From: Proales similis
Taxonomy: Eukaryota > Rotifera > Eurotatoria > Ploima > Proalidae
DNA: 64,000 nt
Assembly (NCBI GenBank): GCA_019059635.1
Contig: JAGVRJ010000002.1
Span: forward strand, 3,038,001 to 3,102,000
Direction of reading: 5' to 3'
Below are positions 1-10,900 of the stretch, in pieces. How positions within the stretch are numbered: the first letter of the stretch is position 1; each line of letters starts with the position of its first letter. The notes below the pieces were generated by a model. It saw only the letters and a list, made by a program, of their open reading frames with translations. It did no database searches and was not told where the DNA came from. The position numbers and the translations under genes are program-made.

Positions 1-8
1 ATACTTGC

Positions 9-521
9 ATGGCGGCTTTAATTTCCGCTTTAAGATGCATGCTCAGTGAACGAAATAAAAGAGAAGAAATAAATCAAAAGCTGTGGAAAATGAAAACAGC
101 GCGCCACGCAAGAGATAGCAAAAAAATCCGTGACATTGCCAGACAGGCAAATTTAAAACCTTTGTCAATCAGCCTGGTCGACTTGGCTGATTTCATGAAA
201 GTAGATAAATCATGTACATATCAGATGCCAGATACAGTAATTGACAAAATCCATCGTCTGGAGCGATCAGTCATACAGAGGCGGACGAAATGCGGCGATA
301 ATTTGGATTTGAAAACTTTCATTCAAAAAAAGAGGCTGATTCTAAGTCAGAGCGACTCTTTTATCACAAAATTTGGCGAAGAGATCATCTACGAAAAGCT
401 GAATCCGAGCCGCCGGTTGTTAAGCTTTGAAACGCTGAGAATAATCTACGACAATAAGTCGAGCCAGGAAGACGATCTCGTCAACACCGTGATTTATTTT
501 GATAGACGAACCGACGAGTAG
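9..521 (+). CDS. C-terminal part of an unrecognised protein, cut by the window edge
   Basis: An open frame of 170 codons ends in TAG at 519-521. It is open back to the first bases of the window, so the ATG at 9 may be internal and upstream exons may lie outside. The product is charged and mostly helical in character, rich in Lys, Arg, Glu and Asp, with no signal peptide, membrane segment or cysteine motif. I do not recognise the family. Codon use looks like that of neighbouring genes and no competing frame is comparable, so I think it is a real terminal exon. A coiled-coil structural protein is possible, but that is only a guess from composition. Confidence 0.5.
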   Translation: MAALISALRCMLSERNKREEINQKLWKMKTARHARDSKKIRDIARQANLKPLSISLVDLADFMKVDKSCTYQMPDTVIDKIHRLERSVIQRRTKCGDNLDLKTFIQKKRLILSQSDSFITKFGEEIIYEKLNPSRRLLSFETLRIIYDNKSSQEDDLVNTVIYFDRRTDE

Positions 522-997
522 AAATTTCTCAACTGATTTTTCTCAGTCAGGCTTTCTTTAAGAATATTCGTTTCGTTAGATCCATAAATTTCAATTTTCT
601 ATTTCTCAATCAAACATTACCGATTCTTTTTCAGTTTGTAATCGATTTCAATGGTTTCTGTAAGAACCCTCTCATCCATCCAGTTTAATAAATTTCTTCC
701 CCAGAGATAATTATAAACCTGCTTGCCTTGCACATTCGCAATATTACGCGTTTCTCCGCAATCTTCTAATGCCGTAGCCGTCATCTGGCACGTTATTAAC
801 TCGACGTCTTTCTATGTATAACGAGATGTGTTCTGCTTTCCTGTAGACAAAGGCGTCGGTCTAATACGCTGCTTGTGCCCAGGCGAATGCTGATTAACAT
901 TTATCAAGCCTGTGGAGAGCTCATTTTAATCATTCTTGTTATCGATGTATTCAGAAATGAGCATGAAAATTTCAAACATTCAAATACGTAATTTTAG
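522..997. other. Intergenic, A+T-rich, no gene seen
   Basis: All frames are broken and no RNA gene is apparent. The right end carries a T-rich splice-acceptor-like ATTTTAG directly abutting the GPCR start codon. Confidence 0.6.
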
Positions 998-2437
998 ATG
1001 GAAAAACTGACTCTATCAAGCGAGGACGTTTGGGTTATATTTTTCTTTATAGTTGGACTAGTCAGCAACATGATTTGCGTCATAGTTATTGTTTCCAATT
1101 CGAAGCTAGCCAAACGCACTCCGATGTCGATTCAAGCGTTGATCTCTGTTCTAAATGTTCTGTTTCTCTCTTGTCAATCGCTACGCTGGTGTTTTTCCCG
1201 ATTTGCGTTCGCACCTGCAAGTCTATTTCCGTACTTTTGTCGACTCTACTTTTTCTCCACTCGCCTGAGCTTTCTCCTCTCTCTTTTGCTTCACGTTTTT
1301 CTCGTCACGTTCAGCAGTGTGCGTTTATTTTTCGGCTCTTTTTACCTTTCTCCCTTCAACCATGTTGGACAGTTTTTTTCAAAACTCTGCACCGTCTACT
1401 TGAGCGCCATCTGCTTATCATTTAGTTGGCACGAGCTTTGGAGTAGTGGCGCGTCCTACGAGCTCGATGAGATTAATTTAAAAAGCCGGCGCAATCAAAC
1501 CGATCAGACAAATGCCACTCAATTCGAGCTCATCATACCCTACTGTCAGAGGAATTTTCTTCAATTTCAATTCATAGACACAACCAATTCGGTGATAATG
1601 ATTTGCTCGATAGGCTTGTGCGCGACTTTGGCGCTTTTCTCAACAGCAAATCTGGTAAAAGGCGCCAATTTAAAGAAGAAAAGATCCGACCATTCGACAC
1701 GAACCGAAGCCGAAGCAGCTTTGCGCACTGGACCAGACAAAGCAGAGTTTCAAGCCAGCATGCTACCTGGATCTAGCACTCGGAAATCGTATTACACTTG
1801 GCATCTGATTGTAAAATCGTTTCTTTATGCTCCAGTGATGAGCTTGTATGCCTGGGCGGACTATTTTTTCTATTCTTATCCCGTTTTCTTCAACTCTTCG
1901 CTGAACAAGGCAAAAATTAATGAACTGCTGGAGTCGGCAGATATCGATCGCGGCTTGTCAGCAGAAAGACTGCCTCTGTTGCTATTCATGTTCGCAATAG
2001 CAATTGATCCCTGGCTATTATTCACGTTTTATTCTCGGTTCAGGAGGGCGACCTGCAATCTTATAAGGATTCGAATCTACTGGAACCCTTCGCTGGCAAA
2101 TAGCCACTTTCGCCAACGACAGCTGGCTTGTTCCCCAAGAGCTGGAAAAGCTGGCGAAGAGGCAGCTAATTCAATTGTCCCAGCCAGGTACTGGCCAAAA
2201 GCTTCTGCCGAGTCAGAAATGATCGAATTAGGCCAAGTCTGCGACTACTCAGCTCGAACGCTGGATGAGAAAACTGCCAAAGCTGAGGTCCATCTAAAAG
2301 GAATCTTAAAATTCGGAACAGGCAATCAAGCATTCAGATCTCCAACTTCGTCTTTGTCGACTACTTCCTCTGTCGAAGGCTTCAAGTGGAAAAGAAACCC
2401 AAAAAAGAAAAAACACTCGAAACTACCTTTAATTTAG
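998..2437 (+). CDS. Rhodopsin-class GPCR, divergent prostanoid-receptor-like, single exon
   Basis: A 479-codon uninterrupted frame encodes a seven-helix protein. Helix 1 is near residues 12-33, and helix 3 follows a conserved Cys in FPYFCRLYFF. The extracellular loop near residues 150-180 has two N-glycosylation sites (NQT, NAT) and a Cys. Helix 7 near residue 330 has IDPWLLFTFY. The DPW form of the NPxxY motif is characteristic of prostanoid receptors. The DRY position reads SVRLFF, keeping only the Arg. The third loop is long and Lys/Arg/Ser-rich, and the tail is basic and disordered. By family it should couple an external ligand to G proteins at the plasma membrane; the ligand is inference. 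The lack of introns contrasts with the neighbours and suggests retroposition or intron loss. It ends 3 bases from the stop of ADAL on the other strand, and its AATAAA (2522-2527) lies inside ADAL. Confidence 0.75.
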   Translation: MEKLTLSSEDVWVIFFFIVGLVSNMICVIVIVSNSKLAKRTPMSIQALISVLNVLFLSCQSLRWCFSRFAFAPASLFPYFCRLYFFSTRLSFLLSLLLHVFLVTFSSVRLFFGSFYLSPFNHVGQFFSKLCTVYLSAICLSFSWHELWSSGASYELDEINLKSRRNQTDQTNATQFELIIPYCQRNFLQFQFIDTTNSVIMICSIGLCATLALFSTANLVKGANLKKKRSDHSTRTEAEAALRTGPDKAEFQASMLPGSSTRKSYYTWHLIVKSFLYAPVMSLYAWADYFFYSYPVFFNSSLNKAKINELLESADIDRGLSAERLPLLLFMFAIAIDPWLLFTFYSRFRRATCNLIRIRIYWNPSLANSHFRQRQLACSPRAGKAGEEAANSIVPARYWPKASAESEMIELGQVCDYSARTLDEKTAKAEVHLKGILKFGTGNQAFRSPTSSLSTTSSVEGFKWKRNPKKKKHSKLPLI

Positions 2438-2440
2438 AAA

Positions 2441-3600
2441 TCAGTTATTTAGTTGTTTATTTCGTTCGTAGGCGGCGAAAGCGTTTTCTAGTTTTATTCT
2501 TGTGCTCTGTTGTTGGTCGAAAATAAACTCGATCGCCCTGCGATTAAGCTCAACTGCTTGCTCTACAGTGAGCTTGTCGACTTGAGCGATCAGCTCATAT
2601 TCTGCGCTTAAGGTCGTGTTGAAAATGCCAAAGTCGTCGGTGCAAATGATCAATGGATAGTCGGGCATATGCTCGTAAAATGAATAAAACGGGTGGAGAT
2701 CGATGGACTCGACGCACTTGGTGGTCAAATTCGAAGTCGGACATATCTCTATGGGAATTGGGTTCTTGAGCAGATACGAGATCTGCTCTTGGCTCAGACA
2801 TACGGCATGTCCGATTCGATCTGGCCGAAGTTCCTTGAGCACAAATTCAACTTCGGGCTCATTCCAAGTCTCGGCCGTATGAACAGTGAGCTTTAGTCCA
2901 TTCTCCTTCACAATCTCATACAGCTTGCGGAGCTCGCTTAAATTAGAAACCAACGGGTTGCCAGATATATCCAAACCGACAACGTAGTTGCCTTTGAACT
3001 CGAGCAGAAGCCCTAGATTCTCGTAGCCTTCTTCAATCTTTTTGGCTCGATCGACTGAGATAAGAATGCGAACAATCATTTCATGGTCCTTCTCAAATTG
3101 TTTAGCCTCATCCACAACCGTCTGAATGTATTGACGTTTGGTCACCATTGTTTGGCCTGTTATCGGATCGACAATTTTTCGAGGAGTAGTGCGCAGCTCC
3201 AAGTAAACGACGCCATCGTTGTAAAAATCCTCGAGAACTTCTCGGGTGATGCGAGCGAGGATCTCTCGATTTTTAAATACCCGATGAAGAACAGCGAACG
3301 ATCGGAAGCATTCGTTCAGGTCCCGCTGACCAGTTGGATAGTTTCGCAACTCTTCATCAATAAACTCGTCTTTGTGAGTATTTTGCTCCCTATGTTCACT
3401 GTTTAGATGCAACTTTTCGTACTTTTCGATCGCCTCTACTCTGAGCAGCTCTCGAACAGTCGAATCGCGCACCGAGCCCGACAGGTGAGCATGAAGCTCG
3501 ATCTTGAGTTAAATCTAACCTGATCAAGCATAAAATTGGACGAGTGAGCCACAAAGGGGCCTACTTTTGGAATTTTGCGAAAGTCGTCGCGAGTTGCCAT
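2441..3600 (-). CDS. ADAL: Adenosine deaminase-like protein (N6-methyl-AMP deaminase)
   Basis: Two exons, 3600-3565 and 3502-2441, with a 62-base intron, give 365 aa; the human protein is about 355. The splice joins RKIP-K to IELHAHLSGS, restoring the family N-terminus with the metal-binding HAH. Further in are VHTAE (metal His and catalytic Glu), the GHA and CPTSN motifs, and CTDDFG with the metal and catalytic Asp pair. The domain is a zinc-dependent TIM barrel. Family members hydrolyse N6-methyl-AMP to IMP in the cytosol, clearing modified nucleotides from RNA turnover. The motif set fits ADAL rather than ADA1 or ADA2. The gene converges on the GPCR with 3 bases between stop codons. A likely minus-strand poly(A) signal, ATTAAA at 2433-2428, falls within the GPCR coding end. 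Confidence 0.95.
2522..2527 (+). terminator. Candidate AATAAA poly(A) signal of the GPCR gene
   Basis: AATAAA lies 85 bases after the GPCR stop, inside the ADAL coding region on the opposite strand. Confidence 0.4.
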
Positions 3601-3917
3601 TTTTTAGAGAATGTCACATGAAATCGGCATATACCGTTTTCAAATTCGACCCCTCTCGTTTGTGGCTCTTTTTGGAGGGAAACAAACTCAGATCCAACTT
3701 TACTAGACTGTGGACGGAAAAGTCAGAAAGTTTTCATTCTCAGCCTTCCACTCGGGTTTAGACTTGTTTCGTAGCTGATGACTCATTCTCACGATTGTAT
3801 GCAAAGGATTATTCAGATTCAAAGTAGCATTAAACACAGGTTTTACTACGGACCAGATGGGCCACAGGCTTTATCAAGCAATCTATTCAACGTTCAAAGA
3901 TATGAGCGATGCAAGCT
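3601..3917. other. Intergenic, no gene seen
   Basis: The gap lies between the ADAL start and the end of the next minus-strand gene. The short frames here have no recognisable product. Confidence 0.5.
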
Positions 3918-4216
3918 CTATGAAACGGTCTTGATGGGATCGAAGGCAAGAATGAGCTCATCGAATCGTTTTCTTTTTATCGCACTCGTCTCTATTTCAA
4001 TTGAGTCAAAGCAAACAAGTAGAATATCAAGTTCATTGTCAACTCAAATGGCTTGTTGAGATCAGCAATGTTGTAGAATCGCTTTGCGATAGTTCGAATT
4101 TCTCTCTTCCTATCGACGCAATCTGCTCGATCAAACTGATCAAATGATTGGTGGGAATGCAAAAAGACTCGTTGGCCAACTTTGATGACGAGTGAATAGC
4201 TTTGAATAGTTTTCAT
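3918..4216 (-). CDS. Small unrecognised protein, two exons
   Basis: Exons 4216-4044 and 3984-3918, joined over a 59-base GT-AG intron (4043-3985), give about 79 aa. The product holds IKVGQRVFLHSHQSFDQFDR and a basic helical tail KRKRFDELILAFDP before TAG. The reading frame stays open upstream of the ATG for about 25 codons to TAG near 4295, where an acceptor-like CTAAAATAG sits, so a further 5' exon is possible. The frame keeps sense through the intron and has a plausible splice, which argues that it is real, but I do not know the family. It is divergent from the tetraspanin gene, with 115 bases between starts. Confidence 0.4.
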
Positions 4217-4331
4217 CGCATAGAAATAGTTTTGTCGACAATCTCTTACTAGTCGAAGTTGAACGGTCGCTTCAAACGCAATCTTACTCGAATTCTATTT
4301 TAGAAATTTTCCTCCCAAAAGAAGCGAGAAA

Positions 4332-5051
4332 ATGAACGGAGCCAGAGCAACCAGGGCCATCAAATACTCACTGATTGGTGTCAATGTCTTGATATTTCTG
4401 TCCGGCCTGATAATGCTGATCACAGGATCTGTTGTGCAGTCGCAGATCAACGGGCAGAACTTTTCGAAAACCATCGGCGGGTATAGCACCCAGACGGGCT
4501 CCATCGTTTGCATCGTGTTTGGAATTATAATTCTGTTCGTTTCTGTGTTCGGTCTCTATTCAACAGTCAAAGACGCGCACAGATTCTTATTCATGTATGC
4601 AACCTTCATGTCTTTGGTCTTTTTGTTCCAGATTGTCACCGGCATCACTGGCCTCAGCGTGCTCAACAGTTCCAAGTTCAACGAGTACGTATCGCAAGTG
4701 TTCTCTGGCGATTTCAAATCGAACGCCAGCGAGCCGGTCAACAGCGAGCGTGACTTTTTCCAGCGCAAATTTGAATGCTGCGGATGGCGGAGCCCGAGAG
4801 ACTACATAATCGCAAACAGCACTGACATTGACGCGCCTGTGAGCTGTTGCGTAAACACAGAAAAATGCAATCCAAAGAAGGAAAAGGACCTGTTCGCCGA
4901 CGGCTGTGTTCTGAAGATAACCGAGGTTGCCAAAAGCGTGATTAGCGGCGCTTGCATTATCCTCGTCATATTTGCTCTTCTCAATCTTGTTTGCATTGTT
5001 CTTTCTTTTATATTGGCGCGCAACATAAGCACCGGCTATCAGTACAGTTAA
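4332..5051 (+). CDS. Tetraspanin, single exon
   Basis: 239 aa with four membrane segments at about residues 13-36, 55-78, 88-112 and 205-230. The large extracellular loop carries the hallmark CCG (in FECCGWRSP), a second Cys pair (PVSCC) and two further Cys, six in all, as expected for two or three disulfides. Tetraspanins organise integrins, receptors and other partners into plasma-membrane or vesicle microdomains. There is no intron, unlike most neighbours. The start was chosen at the first ATG before helix 1; CTATTTTAG lies 28 bases upstream. A poly(A) signal is at 5103-5108. Which tetraspanin subfamily it belongs to cannot be said by eye. Confidence 0.95.
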   Translation: MNGARATRAIKYSLIGVNVLIFLSGLIMLITGSVVQSQINGQNFSKTIGGYSTQTGSIVCIVFGIIILFVSVFGLYSTVKDAHRFLFMYATFMSLVFLFQIVTGITGLSVLNSSKFNEYVSQVFSGDFKSNASEPVNSERDFFQRKFECCGWRSPRDYIIANSTDIDAPVSCCVNTEKCNPKKEKDLFADGCVLKITEVAKSVISGACIILVIFALLNLVCIVLSFILARNISTGYQYS

Positions 5052-5102
5052 ATTTTCTAACCCTAAGCCATCATCAAATGCCGATTTTTCAATCCAATAC
5101 TT

Positions 5103-5108
5103 AATAAA
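5103..5108 (+). terminator. AATAAA poly(A) signal, tetraspanin
   Basis: AATAAA lies 52 bases after the tetraspanin stop. Confidence 0.6.
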
Positions 5109-5537
5109 AGATGACAAACTTGCTCGAATGTAGAGTTTATTTCGAGGCGGAGGCGGTTTGTCGTAAATTTTGGAAAAGAGAGAATCTGCTGTTTGCAAGT
5201 ATTTGCCATCATGTGCTAATCATTTCATAAATTATGTCATTCGATTGAAAGTCGGATGCATCATGACAGACGCTCAACAATGGACAAGATAGAAGCTGAA
5301 GAGCGCACAGCCTCATAACAGCGTTTTAACTTGGCTTCTGCTTTTGCTCTCTATCTGGTTTGTACGCCCTCCAACATCCAATACAGAACCGGTTATATAA
5401 TTATTCGCGGCTCTTTTCGACCAACATTCGAGTTCAGCTCTAGTTCGGCCAAAGTTATAAATAATCAAAGGCGTTGCAGGATTTTATTATTGTTTCATTC
5501 ATGCCAACAATCTGCGTTTAGATTTCATTCCTAAACG
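5109..5537. other. Intergenic and promoter region of ATP6V1H
   Basis: No coding frame of note. A CTGCGTTTAG acceptor-like site ends at 5521, 16 bases before the next start codon. Confidence 0.5.
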
Positions 5538-7463
5538 ATGTCCTCAGAGAACTCGCGTCAGCAGCCCGAAGATTTGGACATTGCTCGTAATAACGAAGCA
5601 ACCAATGAATTTCAAGCTAGAACCCTTGAGCTCCGAAGACAAAAGCCCAACTGGGTCAGCTACTTCCAGTAATTGCGCGTGCTTTTTAACTCGAGCTCCA
5701 TTCGAGTCTTACTTGCGTTCTTGTGCTGGTTAGGGGCCAAATGCTTGAAAGGAAAGACTTTGATATGATTAACCGGCTCGATTCGAACAATCCGACCGAA
5801 CGCGAGCGTCTAATTAACAACGCGTCAGAAAGGCTCGAGGTAGACATGAACGTATGCCTGGTCGAGTGCCTGCAATGGTCTTAATTTGCTCCTCAAAGGC
5901 CATAAACACTCTAATGACGATTGTCAGCAAACTGTCAAAAGAGTCAACGCGTCAGTACACTCTGAACATGATCGACGAAATCCTGCAAGAGGACAAGAGC
6001 CGAGTCGAGCTGATTCACCAGTATGCGCGCAAATTCAAAGAGAATGTGCACCAGGAGTTCGTCAAGATACTCTATTCGCAAGACAAATTCCTTTCGCATC
6101 AAGCCTGCAGGATCCTCACTAAACTGGCGTGCTGGAGTCAAGAGGCGATGCCCGAAAAGGAACTGCGCGACTTGATGATGTGGATCAAAGAGCAGCTCAA
6201 CGAGCAGGTAAGCACTCGTTGCCGAGTTGCTTCAAAAATGCACAATTGACACGCGCAAAAAAGAATCCGTTCAAAGACACGCTTTGTCGATGCTTGCAAA
6301 TGCTGTTCCGCATCGACAGCTATCGATACGCATTCTACAAGCTTGACGGAATTGCGAGCCTCGTTCGATATCTCGAGTCAACTCTGACGACCAACTCGAG
6401 CAAAGACCAAATGCAGTATCAAGTCGTCTGTTGTCTGTGGCATTTGACATTCAACCAAGAGATTGCCACTCGAGTCCAGGCTAAGTATGCGATCAGCAAG
6501 AATTTTACCTTCTGGGCATTTAAAACTCACTCGAAACAGCTACATGCTCATACCGATTCTGGCCGATATTCTCAATTCGACCGAAAAAGAGAAAGTCAAG
6601 CGAATAATAGTGGCCACGTTCAAGGTATTGAGAATCGAAAATTTAGATTTCTGATCAATCAAGTGATTTTTGGTCATTTCAGAATCTGATCGAAAAACCC
6701 AGCGATTTGGACGTAGTCAGGGCAAACAGCCTTTGTATGCTTCAGTCAAGAGTGAAAAAGCTTTTGGAACTAATGCACCACGGCCAAAGTGATGACCCGG
6801 ACTTTGTCGAGGATATCGAATATTTGGAACAGAAGCTCGAGACGTTGGTCGCCGATGTGAGCTCGTTCGATGAGTACACACTGGAAATCAGCTCGCAACG
6901 TCTAACCTGGTCGCCTCCGCACAAGTCGGATAAATTCTGGCGCGACAACGCGCAACGTCTGAACGAGAACAACTTTTTTCTGGTCCGGTAATTGTTGCAG
7001 CTTTTCAAATTGCTCCTTCGTCGAGTCTGTGGAGTCATCTATTTTACCAAACAGAAAGTTGATTGAAATACTTAGAAATGCATCAAGCCTTCCACAAGTG
7101 CTTGAGATCGCTCTCAACGATCTCGGCGAGTATGTGCGCTACTACCACAGAGGCAAAAAGTAAACGCTGAAATTAAATTGAAACTTGAGAAAATCTCCAG
7201 CAGAGTTAATTGCGTTCAAGTGTGATTGAGCAATTGGATGCCAAATCAACCATAATGAGCATGTTGTCACACACTGAAGCCAGCGTAAGACATCAAGCGC
7301 TTTTGTGCATACAGAAACTGATGGTCCACAATTGGTGAGAAGAAATAAGACATCGCTGTGATTGAATGATGCTCATTTTTTTCTCTTCAGGGAGTATCTT
7401 GCAAAGCTGGATTCAACAGAGCCAGCAGCCGGAAGAAACAACACGGTCGAGTCGAGGGCCTGA
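5538..7463 (+). CDS. ATP6V1H: V-type ATPase V1 subunit H
   Basis: Nine exons: 5538-5668, 5734-5839, 5899-6207, 6264-6484, 6540-6624, 6683-6987, 7055-7159, 7221-7334 and 7391-7463. They join in phase to 482 aa, against 483 in human. Recognisable blocks are NWVSYFQGQM near the N-terminus, QYQVVCCLWHLTFN, LIPILADIL, IVATFKNLIEKP and the C-terminal GEYVRYY and LMVHNWEYL. The fold is an all-helical HEAT/armadillo solenoid. Subunit H links the V1 sector to the membrane V0 sector, is needed for proton pumping, and blocks ATP hydrolysis by free V1. All eight introns are 55-67 bases. AATAAA at 7570-7575 is the likely poly(A) signal. Confidence 0.97.
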
Positions 7464-7569
7464 GCGAACAAGGCTTAAGACGAAGAAATGCGAACCTCCG
7501 ATCAACTAGTCTTTAATATCCTGAAAATTGGCACGATTAGAATTAAGAGCGTATTTATAAATTTAGCCG

Positions 7570-7575
7570 AATAAA
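7570..7575 (+). terminator. AATAAA poly(A) signal, ATP6V1H
   Basis: AATAAA lies 107 bases after the ATP6V1H stop. Confidence 0.5.
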
Positions 7576-7916
7576 TATCCCCAAGTCACACTTTATAGAT
7601 AAAAAGATATCTATTCAAATTAAAGGATGTTGGACTAGTCAGGTAGCAAGTTGAAAAATAAAAAAAAGGAACAAAAAAATTAAAAGATGAAATAACCAAA
7701 AGCTCATTAACTCAAAAAAAAAAGAAAATATTTTCTAAAAAACGTATAAATGCATGAAAGCGGAGAAACAGAAAAGTGCTCAATCAACGACTTAAACCAA
7801 TAAAATGGCTTAAAAACCTTTAAGTAAAAACAAACAAAGAGAATTTCTGAAACAAAAATCCATACCAAGGAGGGTAAAAAGAAAATTCTTGACGAACATC
7901 TCAAAAAAATAAGAAA
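7576..7916. other. Very A-rich intergenic spacer
   Basis: A-rich on the plus strand with many A runs and no gene seen. The corresponding spacer before the second lectin gene is also A-rich but not clearly alignable. Confidence 0.6.
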
Positions 7917-10900
7917 ATGAACGGCGCCCAAAAAAAAGGAAAATTAACAGTCTATGAGGTAACTAGAGCAAAGGCAAATATGTAAAACAAGCCTTTTCTA
8001 AGCGTCGACCGCTCATTAAGTACGAATACCGAGACGGAGTGGATGCGAGGCAGATCTTTGCCAACTCATTCTCCTTTCGGCCCTGGGTGATAGCCTTGCT
8101 GATAAACGCGTCGCTGCTCTTGGCCCTAGCCATAGTTGGATTCGCAGTGGGGACAATAATCAGCTTCAACACTTCTCGGCTCTATGGCGACTTTTGCCAA
8201 ACCCCAGACCAGTGCGAGCAGAACAAGAACTATGTGTGCAAGGACAATCGATGCTCTTGCAGCGAGGAAACGTTTTTTGTGTCGCTGAGCACAGGATGCG
8301 GTAGCACTATCGAATGACCCAGCATTGATAGATAGAAGTAAAGAAGAATTAAACAGAGGCCAAGAGACGAAATGGCGCCGATTGCAGTGATGACCAAATG
8401 TGCTGTTGTGGCCTTCAGTGCTCGTCGGCACAGTGCGCCTGCGAAAATGAGCGCTGGTGGAACGGGACCTATTGCGGTAAGCGTCCTTCGAGCAGAATCT
8501 AGTAGATCGGAGCTAAATGACTCCCAGGCGAGAAGATCTGGTATGGCGAGGCGTGCACGGCGACGGGCCAGTGCGGCTACCAGAGCAACATGGTCTGTCT
8601 TGGCGGCATATGCACTTGCTCCGACCCAACAGTCTTCTTCTGGAATGGAACCTACTGCGACGCTGTGGTCAGCTTTGGTGCCGCGTGCACCCAATCTGCT
8701 GGATGCAACCCTGCCCAAGGCCTGATCTGCAACACGACGGGACAGACTCCCCTTGTCTGCTCCTGCTCGCCGTTCTTCTACTGGGATGCTACCGCTTTAA
8801 ACTGTGTGGCTCAGCGACTGAACGGCGGAGCATGCTCGTCAGATGGACAATGTCTGTCAGACTCCGGTCTCAGCTGCAATGGTGTGAGCTGCGTGTGCGA
8901 CAGCGATCACTTCTGGAGCGCGACCGACTCAAAGTGCAGTAGGTTTACATTTCTACTTTGGTTAGATGATTCTATGGCGACCAAAGGGCCACAAAGTACA
9001 AAAGGCGCAGTATGGCCAGGTGTGCACCACTTGCGATGACACTCTGCAACTGGTTTGTGTGTCCGGCTTCTGCGTGTGTCCAGCGACTCGTTTCTGGAAC
9101 GGAAGCTACTGCGGTATGTGGCCAATGGAAGTATCTTGGAGTGATAAGAAACTAACGAAACAACCAACAAACAAGCCCTTCTGCAGTCGAGTGGAATAAG
9201 CTGCGCCAACTCGTTTGGCTGTGACTCGGCCCTGGGGTTGTACTGCAACACAACCTATTACCAGTGCACGTGAGCCCATATTGTTGTTTGATTGGATACT
9301 CGTATAAGTGACTCTAATTAAAACTTAAGGTGCGCATACACTCACTACTGGAACGGCGCCACGTGCAGTAGGTCAAATATTCTCGTTTTTCTCAGTTCCA
9401 TCTATCTCAAGCATCTCTCAAAGTCTTGAAGCAGATAAACGGCACCTACTGCACCCAGACAGTCCAGTGCCAGTCCCACAACGGCCTGTATTGCGACAGC
9501 AACGAGCGCTGCTCGTGTCAAAGCACCTTTTACTGGAGCCCTTCTCAAGCCCAGTGTGGTAAGAATAGTATAGTGTTGTAATTTTTCGATATGCTCATTT
9601 TACTAAAACTTGTCTTTAAGTCGCCAAGCAAACTGTAAACACGATCTGCGCGAACACTTACGAGTGCCAAGACTACAACGGGCTGCAGTGTCTGGCCGGA
9701 GGCCCAGACAACACCTGCAAGTGTCCCAACTCGTCTCCGAACTTCAAGTACTGGGATGCTACAACTGGCGCGTGCGTAACGAAGAAAACCTTCGGAGAAA
9801 CGTGCACTCTTGATGACGAGTGCCGTGATTCGCTCGGTCTTGTCTGCGGCACAACCGCTTGTCAATGCAACCAGCTTCAGTACTGGAACGGGGCCCAATG
9901 CGGTAAGTGTCCAGATGCAGTTGATTCCATCCCAGCTACATGTTTGATCATGAAAGTGAATAAAAACACGTACCTGTGGGCCACATGCACCGACACCTAT
10001 CAATGCAGGGAATACCTGGCCCTTGAGTGTCTCAGCGGCGTATGCGAGTGAGTAACTGATCGGGATTCTTTTTGCGTCCTGAATAAATCGGTCTTTGGCA
10101 GCTGCGTGCCATTCATGTACTGGTCAGGTACCAGGTGCGAGTTCAAGCGCAGTTCGGGACTCACCTGCAATCTGTTGAACCTCATTTGCCAGGACTACGC
10201 TGGGCTTTCTTGCTCGGGCGGCCTTTGCAGGTTTTTCTTTTGAGTGCTTGCCGTACTTTTACATTGTCAAACACTTGTTGATCAATAGCTGCTCGGGGAT
10301 ACAGTACTGGGTGACCAACAAATGCCGTGAGCACCTCTCTCTCTTCTCTGCTTCTTATTTTTCCGATTTAATTCATCTTAAGAGAACCCGGTCGGAATAA
10401 ACCAGTATTGTGACAACGCCGCTTATCGATGTCAGGCAGGGCTGAGCTGTGCAAGCAGTTCGGCCTCCAACACGGACGTCTGCCAGTGTGCAGGCAACAC
10501 TTACTGGAACGGAGCTGCTTGCGGTATCCCTTTTTGCACTCTCAGCTATTCTCCTGACTCAATGTCCCTCAGTTGCGTTCGCTTCGTATGGAACCGCCGG
10601 ATGCCTCGACTGGGACAGGCCGTGCGACAAGTCGCTTGGTCTCATCTGCAATACGGCCTCTGATCCTCAGTGCGCCTGTCCCAACGCCTACGGGGCAGAT
10701 TACTGCGACTGCCCGATTACCAAGTACTGGAACGGACTCATTTGCGGTAACTCGTGCAGAAACCTTTTCGCCTTTTTATGCCTAATTGACAAGTATCTGC
10801 CTGAAGTGAATCGCGTTAGCCACAATCAAGCTTGCACAGCAACTTACCAGTGCGTGGCCAACAAAGGCCTTGTCTGCAACGGCGCCGTCAACGGGGGCAC

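Noticed and set aside
8372-8942. Open frames of 117-149 codons in other frames over the lectin genes
   Set aside because: They are shadows of the Cys-rich exons. Correct splicing puts all cysteines in one frame, and the shadows have no protein-like pattern.
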